DNA of 13,969 nucleotides from Equadaptatus sp045601305 (GCA_045601305.1 JAZRZG010000086.1:1-13969); one strand, 5' to 3'; shown: positions 1-7,080, counted from the first letter of the stretch. The notes: generated by a model not told the origin, from the sequence alone. Numbers and translations are program-made.

Positions 1-167
1 GAACATACTATAACAGCCGGTGGTATTTCCGTATACCTTAGTCCCTTATTTACGCTATAAAACCCCTATCGTTCATAATACCTTTAGTCTTTTCAATGCT
101 TTTTCCTCTTTTTGTAACATATGTATTGTAAACATACACGAAAAAATATTGCAATATATTAAAACTG
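1..167. other. Window edge, no recognisable gene
   Basis: A plus-strand frame is open from base 1 to a TAA at 58-60 and could be the tail of an upstream gene, but its 19 residues match nothing I know. A weak hairpin (GGTAT at 22-26 with ATACC at 33-37) follows the start. The rest is A+T-rich, ending in A-tracts just upstream of the promoter at 168. Confidence 0.4.
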
Positions 168-196
168 TTGACATTTGGCAACGTATCGGATAAAGT
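168..196 (+). promoter_or_regulatory. Sigma-70-type promoter, duplicate of the csp promoter
   Basis: The -35 box is TTGACA (168-173), then a 17-nt spacer and the -10 box TAAAGT (191-196). Boxes and spacing are identical to those of the csp promoter at 1624-1652. A-rich sequence lies just upstream in both copies and may act as an UP element. It should drive the leader at 203-250 and the acyltransferase at 381. Confidence 0.7.
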
Positions 197-202
197 TTGT
201 CG

Positions 203-250
203 CAATCGGCAGCAGAGCCGGAAAATAATGACAGGGAAGACCTGCAGGGA
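203..250 (+). promoter_or_regulatory. Cold-shock-type mRNA leader, copy 1 (without csp)
   Basis: Bases 207-242 are identical to 1663-1698 in the csp leader, a 36-nt exact match at a constant offset of 1456 from the promoters. The first hairpin (CGGC/GCCG around AGCAGA) is kept, and the outer pair changes from C-G to U-G. The second hairpin is shortened to CAGG/CCTG by loss of one C. No cold-shock coding sequence follows; homology passes straight into a degenerate acyltransferase fragment. Cold-dependent control of the downstream gene is an inference. Confidence 0.7.
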
Positions 251-375
251 GACGGCGCTGTAAGACGGGCAGCGCTTTTGTTATGGTAAGCGGTGCGCTG
301 TTTTTGTCAAAGGCAATATTTGAAATTCTGCTCAAAAAAATATTGAAACCTTGTGTTTTACAGAAGCTGAGGTAA
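251..375 (+). pseudogene. Decayed fragment of an acyltransferase-3 gene
   Basis: Bases 251-312 align with 2195-2260 inside the second acyltransferase gene, about 54 of 62 aligned bases identical by eye plus a 4-base deletion. After the deletion the frame from 271 reads SAFVMVSGALFLSK, against SIFVMVSGALFLSK in the intact gene, and continues with a hydrophobic/basic stretch to a TAA at 373-375. The N-terminus and the large membrane domain are missing. An ATG at 283 would give a 30-residue open frame ending 5 nt before the intact acyltransferase start, so the relic may act as a translated leader. It probably came from recombination between csp-acyltransferase pairs. Confidence 0.65.
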
Positions 376-380
376 TCATA

Positions 381-1478
381 ATGCAAACTGACCGGATACT
401 GCTAAAACAGAATTCTTCTGAAAATATTTCAAAAAACATCGGCAATCTTCAGGGTATTCGTGGCTATGCCATTTTACTCGTGTTTCTCGCTCACTGCAGA
501 CTGGAGTTCAACGGCGCAGGCTTAAAAATGCTTGTATGCCAGGGCGCTTCCTTATTTGTCATGCTCTCGGGATATCTGCTGCTTGAAAGACATTATGGAG
601 AGCCGCTTTGTTTGCGGTCATACGCCAAAAGAAAATTTGTAAAATTTTATCCTCTGCACATCGCAACACTGGCGCTGACACTGCCGTTGCTCTTAGACAA
701 ACTGACAAGCGGCGATCCTAAGGCGTGGCTCGGATTGTTCTGCAATATAACTTTGCTGCAGGCTTGGGTTCCGGATCCTTTCGTGTTTTTCTCCTATAAC
801 AGCGTTGCATGGTATTTGTCTGTATTGGCATTTCTTATCGTTATCAGTCCTTTGGTTTTGAATTTCTGGAAACGCCATGGGGAATCAAAAGCCCGTATTG
901 CGCTGATACTGCTCGGGTTAATCATCTTTGACATAATATGGTGCGCGCTATTCCGAAATAATCGTCTTTCACGCTGGCTGATCTATATTCTTCCTATAGC
1001 AAGAGTTGCGGAATATATAATGGGCGGCGGAGTATGGCTGCTGGTAAAATCCATGAAGCTGAATGACAGAGCCTATGACGCGACAGGCATATTTGCCATA
1101 ACAACCAGTATCATTCTCATGTTCTTATCGTCATTCAATGTTGCCGGAGATTGGTTTTTTGTTGCGGCATGGCTTGTTCCGTCAATGCTTATGACAGCGT
1201 TTGCCGCGTCAAATACGAGTATAAGCCGAGTTATTTTTTCTAACCGCGTCATCAGGGCAATAGGCGATATCAGTTTTGAAATATTTCTTATTCATTCGGT
1301 ATATACCAAATACATATATTATAAATATATGGCACACACACAATTGGGAATGAAAGCTGTCGCAGGTATCGCGTGTTTGAATTTTATTGCCAGCGTCCTG
1401 ACCGCAATTATTTGGAAAAGGCTGTATTTACTTGTAGTCAGCTGCCTAAAAAAGAGAAAATCTGACAATCCGAAATAA
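381..1478 (+). CDS. Acyltransferase-3 family membrane protein (OafA/YrhL-like)
   Basis: A 365-residue integral membrane protein of the acyltransferase-3 family, which moves acetyl or similar acyl groups onto cell-surface glycans and other extracytoplasmic targets. The hallmark R-X10-H motif is present (R27 in IRGYA, H38 in LAHC), followed by SGYLLLERHYG and a basic RKFVKFYPLH segment. About ten hydrophobic segments fill the rest, ending in a short lysine/arginine-rich tail. I chose ATG 381 because GAGGT at 369-373 is well spaced; an upstream in-frame TTG at 351 has no good ribosome site. The gene sits behind a duplicated cold-shock promoter and leader and 5 nt after a relic reading frame. The acceptor substrate cannot be read from sequence; no glycan operon is visible nearby. 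Confidence 0.85.
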   Translation: MQTDRILLKQNSSENISKNIGNLQGIRGYAILLVFLAHCRLEFNGAGLKMLVCQGASLFVMLSGYLLLERHYGEPLCLRSYAKRKFVKFYPLHIATLALTLPLLLDKLTSGDPKAWLGLFCNITLLQAWVPDPFVFFSYNSVAWYLSVLAFLIVISPLVLNFWKRHGESKARIALILLGLIIFDIIWCALFRNNRLSRWLIYILPIARVAEYIMGGGVWLLVKSMKLNDRAYDATGIFAITTSIILMFLSSFNVAGDWFFVAAWLVPSMLMTAFAASNTSISRVIFSNRVIRAIGDISFEIFLIHSVYTKYIYYKYMAHTQLGMKAVAGIACLNFIASVLTAIIWKRLYLLVVSCLKKRKSDNPK

Positions 1479-1528
1479 TGCCGCTGAACAAACGAACGGT
1501 TGCCTTTTTGTGAGATTGACTGTCTGAT

Positions 1529-1548
1529 ACCTGAAAGCGCAGGTTTTT
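1529..1548 (+). terminator. Weak intrinsic terminator after first acyltransferase
   Basis: ACCTG (1529-1533) pairs with CAGGT (1540-1544) and is followed at once by a T-run (1544-1548). The stem is only 5 bp, so it may be leaky. Confidence 0.45.
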
Positions 1549-1623
1549 ATACGCCGGCAGAAAAAATATGGCAAAAATATTGCAAGATATTTCAAAAATT
1601 TCAAAAAAAATTCAAAAAAGCGC

Positions 1624-1652
1624 TTGACATTTAACAGCGTATCGGGTAAAGT
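1624..1652 (+). promoter_or_regulatory. Promoter of the cold-shock gene
   Basis: TTGACA (1624-1629), a 17-nt spacer and TAAAGT (1647-1652), preceded by about 50 nt of A-rich sequence. It is the same arrangement as at 168-196. The predicted transcript starts near 1659. Confidence 0.75.
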
Positions 1653-1658
1653 CTCTTA

Positions 1659-1716
1659 TAACCGGCAGCAGAGCCGGAAAATAATGACAGGGAAGACCCT
1701 GCTGGGAGGCAACACA
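1659..1716 (+). promoter_or_regulatory. Structured 5' leader of csp mRNA
   Basis: Two hairpins precede the ribosome site: CCGGC (1662-1666) with GCCGG (1673-1677) around AGCAGA, and CAGGG (1688-1692) with CCCTG (1697-1701) around AAGA. The Shine-Dalgarno GGGAGG (1704-1709) follows the second stem directly, and CTGGG next to it could pair alternatively with the same C-tract. Cold-shock mRNAs are commonly regulated by leader refolding; a thermosensing role here is inferred. The stem-loops are retained in the second copy at 203-250. Confidence 0.6.
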
Positions 1717-1920
1717 GTGAAAAGCAACGGAACAGTAAAATGGTTCAACGCAACAAAAGGCTACGGCTTCATCACAACAGATGAAGGCAACGACGTATTC
1801 GTCCATTTCAGCGCAATTCAGGGCGAAGGCTTCAAAACGCTTGACGAAGGTCAGAAAGTTTCCTTCGAAATCACTGAAGGCGGCAAAGGACCGCAGGCAG
1901 CAAACGTCGAAAAACTTTAG
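1717..1920 (+). CDS. csp: Cold-shock protein, CspA family
   Basis: A 67-residue single cold-shock domain, the normal family length. It binds single-stranded RNA and DNA and melts mRNA secondary structure in the cytoplasm. The opening NGTVKWFNATKGYGFI contains RNP1 (KGYGFI), and RNP2 is VFVHF; the ending GPQAANVEKL is typical. The GTG at 1717 is the start because the family begins at this point and GGGAGG lies 7 nt upstream. Longer in-frame extensions back to 1624 would translate the promoter and leader and are rejected. The gene is monocistronic: own promoter, structured leader and a strong terminator at 1958-1987. Recognition is certain; which paralogue (CspA, B or other) cannot be decided. 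Confidence 0.95.
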   Translation: MKSNGTVKWFNATKGYGFITTDEGNDVFVHFSAIQGEGFKTLDEGQKVSFEITEGGKGPQAANVEKL

Positions 1921-1957
1921 TATATTTCTCTTTTAGCGATTAAAAAAGAAATCTACG

Positions 1958-1987
1958 GAGAAAGCAGCTAAGGCTGCTTTCTCTTTT
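1958..1987 (+). terminator. Strong intrinsic terminator of csp
   Basis: A perfect 11-bp stem, GAGAAAGCAGC (1958-1968) with GCTGCTTTCTC (1973-1983), has a TAAG loop and is followed by TTTT. Confidence 0.9.
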
Positions 1988-1998
1988 GCAGAAAACTT

Positions 1999-2021
1999 AT
2001 ACGGCGGAGATTCCGCCGTAT
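1999..2021 (+). promoter_or_regulatory. Hairpin in the leader of the second acyltransferase
   Basis: A 10-bp perfect stem, ATACGGCGGA (1999-2008) with TCCGCCGTAT (2012-2021), has a 3-nt loop. It lies about 20 nt before the start codon and has no T-tract, so it is not a terminator. It may stabilise or control the downstream mRNA; no promoter is evident between it and the csp terminator. Confidence 0.45.
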
Positions 2022-2041
2022 TGTGGAAGGGTGGATAAATC

Positions 2042-3109
2042 ATGCTTCAGGCCACTGCTCAGAAAAACAGAGTGCTGTATTTGGACCTTTTAAGAATAGC
2101 CGCGATACTGGCAGTTATAACTACGCACGTTTCAGCCGTGCACTGGTATGATTTTGCCCCGTCAGCTTACGAATGGCAGGTCTGCAATTTCTATGACAGC
2201 GTTGTAAGATGGGGTGTCAGCATTTTTGTCATGGTGAGCGGCGCGCTGTTTTTGTCAAAGCCCCGGGAAATCAGCTTATCCGAAATTTACGGGAAATACG
2301 TTTTGAGAATTGTGACAGCCTTTGTGTTCTGGTCTTCGCTGTACGCGGCGGTTGATTTTATGCGGGGCGTGAAGCAGGATATTGTTACAGAGCATCTGAT
2401 TATAGGATACTATCATCTATGGTTTCTGCCAATGATTGCGGCGCTTTATCTTATAATCCCGTTTTTGAAAAAAATTGTTTCTGATGACAGGCTTACGAAA
2501 TATTTTCTGTTCCTGTCGCTTGTTTTTACGGTAATTCTGCCTCAAACAGACTCCCTGCTGACAATGTTTGCGGGCGCCTCTCCGGTTGCCGGCGGCGTAC
2601 GTGAACTGTTGCCAAGATTCAGATTTTATTTTACGCTGGGCTTCTCAAGCTATTACGTATGCGGATACTATTTGAACAAAACCGAATTTTCGCCGCGTAC
2701 AAAACGAACTGTATATCTGCTGAGCATGCTCGGATTTGCCGCCACCGTATTCTTGTCATCTGCGGCGTCGCTGATGACCGGAAAAGCTACGGAAGTGTTT
2801 TACAGCAGTTTCACCGTCAACGTAGTGCTTGAAAGCATCGGGGTATTTCTGCTTTTCAAAAACGCGTTCGCCAGCCGCGAGTTCTCTCCCGTTTCGCGGA
2901 AAGTTATCCTCATGCTGTCCAAATGCAGCTTTGGCGCATATTTGGTACACGTACTGATACTTGAACAGCTGCAGATTTTAGGAATTACCCCGGCGATGTT
3001 TAACCTCGCATGGTCAATTCCGCTGTTTGCGCTTTTTGTGGCTGTTCTGTCGTTTTTTGTATCATACTTGTTGGGCAAAATACCGTTTGTCAATAAATAT
3101 CTTGTCTGA
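2042..3109 (+). CDS. Acyltransferase-3 family membrane protein (WecH/YiaH-like)
   Basis: A 355-residue multi-spanning membrane protein of the acyltransferase-3 family. The catalytic-type R-X10-H motif is R18 (DLLRIAAIL) to H29 (ITTHVSA). SIFVMVSGALFLSK follows at about residues 60-75, the usual second conserved block, then about eight more hydrophobic segments. It most resembles the branch with E. coli WecH, which O-acetylates a surface-polysaccharide precursor; the substrate here is unknown. ATG 2042 is preceded by a GGAAGGGTGG purine block. It differs clearly in sequence from the acyltransferase at 381, so the two are not recent duplicates, but a relic of a close relative of this gene lies at 251-375. 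It follows the csp terminator, so expression may depend on readthrough or an unseen promoter. Confidence 0.85.
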   Translation: MLQATAQKNRVLYLDLLRIAAILAVITTHVSAVHWYDFAPSAYEWQVCNFYDSVVRWGVSIFVMVSGALFLSKPREISLSEIYGKYVLRIVTAFVFWSSLYAAVDFMRGVKQDIVTEHLIIGYYHLWFLPMIAALYLIIPFLKKIVSDDRLTKYFLFLSLVFTVILPQTDSLLTMFAGASPVAGGVRELLPRFRFYFTLGFSSYYVCGYYLNKTEFSPRTKRTVYLLSMLGFAATVFLSSAASLMTGKATEVFYSSFTVNVVLESIGVFLLFKNAFASREFSPVSRKVILMLSKCSFGAYLVHVLILEQLQILGITPAMFNLAWSIPLFALFVAVLSFFVSYLLGKIPFVNKYLV

Positions 3110-3209
3110 TGACCGCGGAGAATAGCTCTACGGGGCACGCATATCGAGCATAAACGAGAGTACATGCCGATAAAATGCAATACAATACGGCTGAAATTAC
3201 GGTTTTAAT

Positions 3210-3238
3210 TTGCCAACGGAGGCTTTTTAATATATCAT
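3210..3238 (+). promoter_or_regulatory. Possible promoter of the Lon-like protease operon
   Basis: TTGCCA (3210-3215), a 17-nt spacer and TATCAT (3233-3238) are placed 34 nt before the start codon. Both boxes are imperfect. Confidence 0.35.
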
Positions 3239-3271
3239 AACCGACGGGAAATCTTACATGGAGGTAGTCTG

Positions 3272-5767
3272 ATGTCTCTCATTGAAAATAAAATGCTTAA
3301 AGCGGAGCAGCTTCGCAACTGCTGCGACCCTGCGTCGCTCGGTTTTACAACTACAAAAAGCCTTGCAGGATTCGGCGGAGATCTTATAGGTCAGGAGCGG
3401 GCGACAAGCGCTGTTAAGTTCGGACTGGATGTCAATTCCAAGGGCTACAATATTTTTATCGTCGGCGAGACAGGGAGCGGCCGCACTTCGTATGCCGTGA
3501 GCGAGCTTAAACGCCGCGCGGCAGCCATGCCTGCCCCTGATGACTGGGTGTATGTGAACAATTTTGACGAGCCTGACTGTCCCATTGCGATAAATCTTCC
3601 CGCAGGCATGGGCAAAAAACTTGCAAAGGAAGCCGAAGCCGCGGTTGAGGAGATCAAACACACGCTGTCAAAAGCGTTTGACAACAGCGAATTTGAAGAC
3701 AACAAGGCTGTGCTGGTCAAGGCGTTTCAAGATGAAGTCAACGTGCTTATGGACGATCTTCGCGCTTGGGCGGAAAAAAAGAAGTTTGCCGTAAAACGCA
3801 CGCCGCAGGGTTTTATAAACCTTCCGATGTTCAAAGCGAAGCCGCTGAAACAGGACGGAACGATTGACGAAAATGCCGAGCCTGTAATGCGCGAAATGCA
3901 GCAGAGCGAATTTGAGGGGCTTACCGCAAAGCAGCAGGCAAAGCTTCAGAAAGCGTCGGAAGCGATTTCACAGAAAACGCTTGAAACGCTCCGCGTTATC
4001 CGCGAATATGAAAAACAGCTCAAGGAAAGAATCCACGAGCTTGAAAGCGAAATCTGCCGAACGGCGATTGACCCTGTTATGGCTGATTTTCGCGCGAAAT
4101 ACACGCCGAACAAAAAACTGGAACGCTGGTTTGACGATTACACAGAGGACATCGTCGCTAATTTCAGCATGTTCCTTGCCGCCGTGCGCGACGAAAACGC
4201 GGATGTGGATTTCAGCCGCTATTCAATCAACCCGTTTGTCTGCAACGACCCGAAAAAAGGCGCGCCCGTAATTCGCGAAGCCAACCCGAACTATTACAAT
4301 CTTGTAGGCAAGGTTGAATATGAAAGCAAACTCGGCAATCTCAATACAGACTTCCGCCGCATAACGTCAGGCGCTATACACCGCGCCAACGGCGGTTATC
4401 TGCTGCTTGACGCGGACGAACTGCTTCGCCAGTTTATGTCATGGGACGTTTTGAAACGTGTGCTGCGCTGCAGAGAACTTTCCATTGAAAACCTTGCCGA
4501 ACAGCTTGGTTATATTCCTGTTTCATCGCTTCGTCCGGAAGCAATTCCAATCGATATGAAAGTCATAATCGTCGGTACGCCCTGGTTCTATTCACTGCTC
4601 AACTATTATGACCCTGAATTCAAAAAAGTGTTCAAAATCCGCGCCGACTTTGATACCGATATGCCGCGTACGAAGAAAAGCGAGCGTCAGCTTGCGGAAT
4701 TTGTCGCAGGCTTTGTCGAACGCGAGGGGAAATTGAATTTCTCGGCAGCGGCAGTTGCGGAAGTCATAGAATGGGCGTCACGCGCCGCGGAAGACCAGAA
4801 CAAGCTCTGCACGCAGCTGAACAAAATAGCGGAGCTTCTTGTCGAGTCAACAGCGTGGGCGCGTCAGGCAGAGAAAAAACGCGTAGGCGTTGAGCATGTA
4901 CGCAAGGCAATCGCCGAAAAGAAATACCGTCTCGGCATGATTGAAGAAAAAATCCGCGAGGAATATGAACACGGAGTAATAAAAATTGACACGAAAGGCG
5001 AAGCAGTGGGGCAGATAAACGGTCTTACAGTGCTTACGCTTATAGACTCCTGTTTCGGCACGCCCGTTCGTATCACGGCAAATGTTTTCATGGGACAGGA
5101 AGGCATTGTGAACATTGAAAGAGAAGTAAACATGACAGGTCCCATTCACAACAAAGGACTGCTGATACTTTCCTCATACCTCGGCAGAATGTACGCGCAG
5201 GATTTCCCGCTTTCAATAGCCGCGCGAATTACCTTTGAACAGACCTACGGAGGCGTTGAAGGCGACAGCGCGTCGTCAACGGAACTTTACTGCCTCCTTT
5301 CAGCAATTTCGGGACTTCCGCTCAGACAGGACATAGCAGTTACAGGCTCTGTTGACCAGTTCGGCAATATTCAGCCCATCGGCGGCGTGAACGAAAAAAT
5401 AGAAGGCTTTTACAGTTACTGCAAGCTGAACGGACTTACAGGCACACAGGGCGTTATGATACCTTATCAGAACGAACAGCACCTTATGCTTGACCATGAA
5501 GTCGTTGAGGCGGTAAAAGCCGGAAAATTCCATATCTGGAGCATAAAAACAATCGATGAAGGCATTGAAATACTCACCGGAATCAAGGCGGGAAAACTCG
5601 GCGCAAACGGCAAATATCCGAAAAATTCAGTACACGGAACAGTCAAACAGAAACTAACAGACCATATAGAAACCGGTTATAAGAACAAAGCAGCGCTTGC
5701 CGCGAAATACGAGCCGAAAGACAAAAAAGACAAGCAAGACAAGAAAGACAAGAAAGATAAAAAATAA
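3272..5767 (+). CDS. Lon-like ATP-dependent serine protease (LonB/YcbZ type)
   Basis: An 831-residue cytoplasmic AAA+ protease of the YcbZ/COG1067 branch of the Lon family. The nucleotide-binding loop is G65-E-T-G-S-G-R-T-S73, with Arg in place of the usual Lys, as in this subfamily. Residues about 100-270 form a long charged helical insert rich in K, E and Q. A Walker B-like YLLLDADEL lies at 376-384. The C-terminal S16 protease domain has Ser666 (EGDSAS) and Lys709 (GGVNEKIEG); the 43-residue spacing equals that of the Ser-Lys dyad of E. coli Lon, so it should be active. There is no N-terminal Lon substrate domain. The last 15-20 residues are a repetitive Lys/Asp tail. GGAGGT at 3260-3265 fixes ATG 3272. 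The stop overlaps the next gene by 1 nt. Confidence 0.9.
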   Translation: MSLIENKMLKAEQLRNCCDPASLGFTTTKSLAGFGGDLIGQERATSAVKFGLDVNSKGYNIFIVGETGSGRTSYAVSELKRRAAAMPAPDDWVYVNNFDEPDCPIAINLPAGMGKKLAKEAEAAVEEIKHTLSKAFDNSEFEDNKAVLVKAFQDEVNVLMDDLRAWAEKKKFAVKRTPQGFINLPMFKAKPLKQDGTIDENAEPVMREMQQSEFEGLTAKQQAKLQKASEAISQKTLETLRVIREYEKQLKERIHELESEICRTAIDPVMADFRAKYTPNKKLERWFDDYTEDIVANFSMFLAAVRDENADVDFSRYSINPFVCNDPKKGAPVIREANPNYYNLVGKVEYESKLGNLNTDFRRITSGAIHRANGGYLLLDADELLRQFMSWDVLKRVLRCRELSIENLAEQLGYIPVSSLRPEAIPIDMKVIIVGTPWFYSLLNYYDPEFKKVFKIRADFDTDMPRTKKSERQLAEFVAGFVEREGKLNFSAAAVAEVIEWASRAAEDQNKLCTQLNKIAELLVESTAWARQAEKKRVGVEHVRKAIAEKKYRLGMIEEKIREEYEHGVIKIDTKGEAVGQINGLTVLTLIDSCFGTPVRITANVFMGQEGIVNIEREVNMTGPIHNKGLLILSSYLGRMYAQDFPLSIAARITFEQTYGGVEGDSASSTELYCLLSAISGLPLRQDIAVTGSVDQFGNIQPIGGVNEKIEGFYSYCKLNGLTGTQGVMIPYQNEQHLMLDHEVVEAVKAGKFHIWSIKTIDEGIEILTGIKAGKLGANGKYPKNSVHGTVKQKLTDHIETGYKNKAALAAKYEPKDKKDKQDKKDKKDKK

Positions 5768-6459
5768 TGAAAAAACCGGCGCACGCAGCAGAAATTTTTG
5801 ACGCTTTTGAAAAACAGTGGGGCATGGAAGCGCGACCTGCCTCAGATTTTCGCTATGACGAGCCGCTTGACGATTTGCTTCTGACAATTTTGTCGCAGAA
5901 CACAAACGACAGAAACCGCGACAAAGCATACGCAAAGCTGCGAGAAGCCTATCCGCTGTGGGAACAGGCAGCGAAAGCGCCGCTTGAAAAAATTATTGAC
6001 TGCATACGCATAGCGGGACTCGGCGAAACAAAAGCAAAACATATAAAAGCTGTGCTTGAAACAGTAAAAGAAAAATTCGGAGAATATTCCGTCAAGGCGC
6101 TTGAAAGCTGGAAAACGGAAGACATACGCGAATTTCTCACGTCGCTTCCGGGCGTTGGAGTAAAAACAGCCGCGATAGTTCTTGTTTTTGACCTTGGACG
6201 GGAGGCTTTTCCGGTTGACACACACATTACGCGCATTGCCAAAAGACTCGGCTGGGCGCCTGAAAACCGGACTCCGGCAAAAATACAGGAATATCTTGAA
6301 GCAACGCTTGACAGCAGCCGTTTTCGCGGCGGACATCTGAATTTTCTTGAACACGGGCGCAACATCTGCAGCGCAAGAAAGCCGAAATGCTCTGACTGCG
6401 CCGTTTCGCAGTGGTGCAAGTTCGGCAAAGCAGAGCTGAAAAAATCAGCGAAAAAATAG
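5767..6459 (+). CDS. nth: Endonuclease III (DNA glycosylase/AP lyase)
   Basis: A 230-residue base-excision-repair enzyme that removes oxidised pyrimidines and nicks abasic sites. The helix-hairpin-helix reads LPGVGVKTAAIV with catalytic Lys133, and catalytic Asp151 follows in FPVDTHI, 18 residues on as in E. coli Nth (Lys120/Asp138). The C-terminal 4Fe-4S loop is complete: Cys201-X6-Cys208-X2-Cys211-X5-Cys217. It is about 20 residues longer than E. coli Nth, mostly N-terminal. The ATG at 5767 shares its A with the TAA of the protease gene and has no strong ribosome site, so translation is probably coupled to the upstream gene. A terminator at 6488-6519 closes the operon. Overall similarity to other HhH-GPD glycosylases leaves little doubt about the activity class. 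Confidence 0.93.
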   Translation: MKKPAHAAEIFDAFEKQWGMEARPASDFRYDEPLDDLLLTILSQNTNDRNRDKAYAKLREAYPLWEQAAKAPLEKIIDCIRIAGLGETKAKHIKAVLETVKEKFGEYSVKALESWKTEDIREFLTSLPGVGVKTAAIVLVFDLGREAFPVDTHITRIAKRLGWAPENRTPAKIQEYLEATLDSSRFRGGHLNFLEHGRNICSARKPKCSDCAVSQWCKFGKAELKKSAKK

Positions 6460-6487
6460 AAGTAAACGGTTAATACGCAGTTTTAAC

Positions 6488-6519
6488 AAACACGGTAACG
6501 AAAAGTACCGTGTTTTTTT
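6488..6519 (+). terminator. Intrinsic terminator of the protease-nth operon
   Basis: AAACACGGTA (6488-6497) pairs with TACCGTGTTT (6506-6515), a 10-bp stem with an 8-nt loop running into seven T's. A transposable element begins at the next base, and the G plus seven T's of this tract is its target duplication, so the insertion left the terminator intact. Confidence 0.9.
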
Positions 6520-6712
6520 GGCTCTTCACACTTTGACGTGGGATTGTTTTTTCAGGACAGAATTGATATTGAGTGTCCAAACAGCATTGAGCATCTAACG
6601 ATTTATTGTGCAGTCTATCAAAAATCGCCCAGGATGCTTTTACCTTTAAGGCACGGCTTTCAAGGTTTTTGCTTTACTCAATTCAAAATCCCACGACAAA
6701 ATGTGATGAACC
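6520..6712. mobile_element. 193-bp miniature inverted-repeat element (ISL3-like ends)
   Basis: The left end (6520-6545) and the reverse complement of the right end (6687-6712) match at 22 of 26 positions, starting GGCTCTTCACAC and GGTTCATCACAT, with 9 inner bases (CGTGGGATT) identical. It is flanked by perfect 8-bp direct repeats GTTTTTTT at 6512-6519 and 6713-6720. An 8-bp duplication and ends starting GGCTCTT are usual for ISL3-family insertion sequences, so a transposase of that family probably moves it in trans. The interior has no credible gene but folds into nested stems: GGACA/TGTCC (6555-6559/6574-6578) and AGCATC..CGATTT with AAATCG..GATGCT (6590-6604/6622-6638). Family assignment is from memory of the ends; element boundaries are read directly. 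Confidence 0.85.
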
Positions 6713-6757
6713 GTTTTTTTTTGTCAAAGCCGCAAAGAAACATATTTTCTCCCGCCG

Positions 6758-6779
6758 CGCGGACAGACGTCTGTCCGTG
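6758..6779. repeat. Near-perfect 22-bp palindrome
   Basis: The central 18 bases, CGGACAGACGTCTGTCCG (6760-6777), are a perfect palindrome without a loop, extended by one G-T and one C-G pair. It lies 21 nt upstream of the -35 box at 6801. It could be an operator for a dimeric regulator or a cruciform. It has no T-tract directly after it. Confidence 0.55.
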
Positions 6780-6800
6780 CAGGGGATATTTTTGAAAAAT

Positions 6801-6829
6801 TTGAAAAATGCGATAAACACGGGTATAAT
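6801..6829 (+). promoter_or_regulatory. Strong promoter of a truncated methylase gene
   Basis: TTGAAA (6801-6806), a 17-nt spacer and a consensus TATAAT (6824-6829). It leads into the ribosome site GAAAGGG (6854-6860) of the remnant at 6868. Confidence 0.7.
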
Positions 6830-6867
6830 ATGGGCTGAAATAAACGAGTGAATGAAAGGGATTTTTG

Positions 6868-7080
6868 ATGAGCGAAGTCGTTGCGGCTGATTTAATAAAC
6901 TTAACAGCGTACCCTGTGCGCGATGTTCTGCCGAAACTTTTGGCTGACAAGTCCGCGGAGCGCAATATTATTTTTGCGACCGACGCATACGGCACATTGC
7001 CGACGGACGAAATCACCGTTGAAATTCTGTCTGAAATCGGTGCGGAAATTCAGCCGCGTACCTGCAAAAAACTGACGTAA
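6868..7080 (+). pseudogene. N-terminal remnant of an N6-adenine DNA methylase (restriction subunit M type)
   Basis: Seventy residues remain. The pattern LTAYPVRDVLPKLLADKS, NIIFATDAYG, DEIT and IQPRTCKKL is, as I remember it, the start of large N6-adenine methylases annotated as restriction subunit M, in which the next segment is the AEVFTP substrate/cofactor motif. Here the frame stops after KKLT, just before that segment, so no methylase domain is left. ATG 6868 has a good ribosome site (GAAAGGG) and a strong promoter at 6801-6829, so a short peptide may still be made. The break near 7078 is where the A+T-rich C5-methyltransferase module begins. Family assignment is from memory and could be tested by search; the truncation follows from it. 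Confidence 0.6.

Noticed and set aside
1624..1716. A longer cold-shock protein starting at 1624 with about 31 extra residues
   Set aside because: The extension would translate the promoter and hairpin leader; the family begins at the GTG at 1717, which has a well-spaced GGGAGG.
3461..3490. Loss of the Walker A lysine in the Lon-like protease (GSGRTS)
   Set aside because: As I recall, Arg at this place is usual in the YcbZ-type Lon branch, and the Ser-Lys protease dyad is intact, so it is not evidence of an inactive enzyme.
4847..5149. Minus-strand open frames opposite the protease gene and opposite nth
   Set aside because: They mirror the codon structure of strongly supported plus-strand genes and have no ribosome sites.
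6538..6851. Two plus-strand open frames across the miniature element (6538-6795 and 6606-6851)
   Set aside because: They cross the element end, its target duplication and the next promoter, lack ribosome sites, and resemble no transposase.
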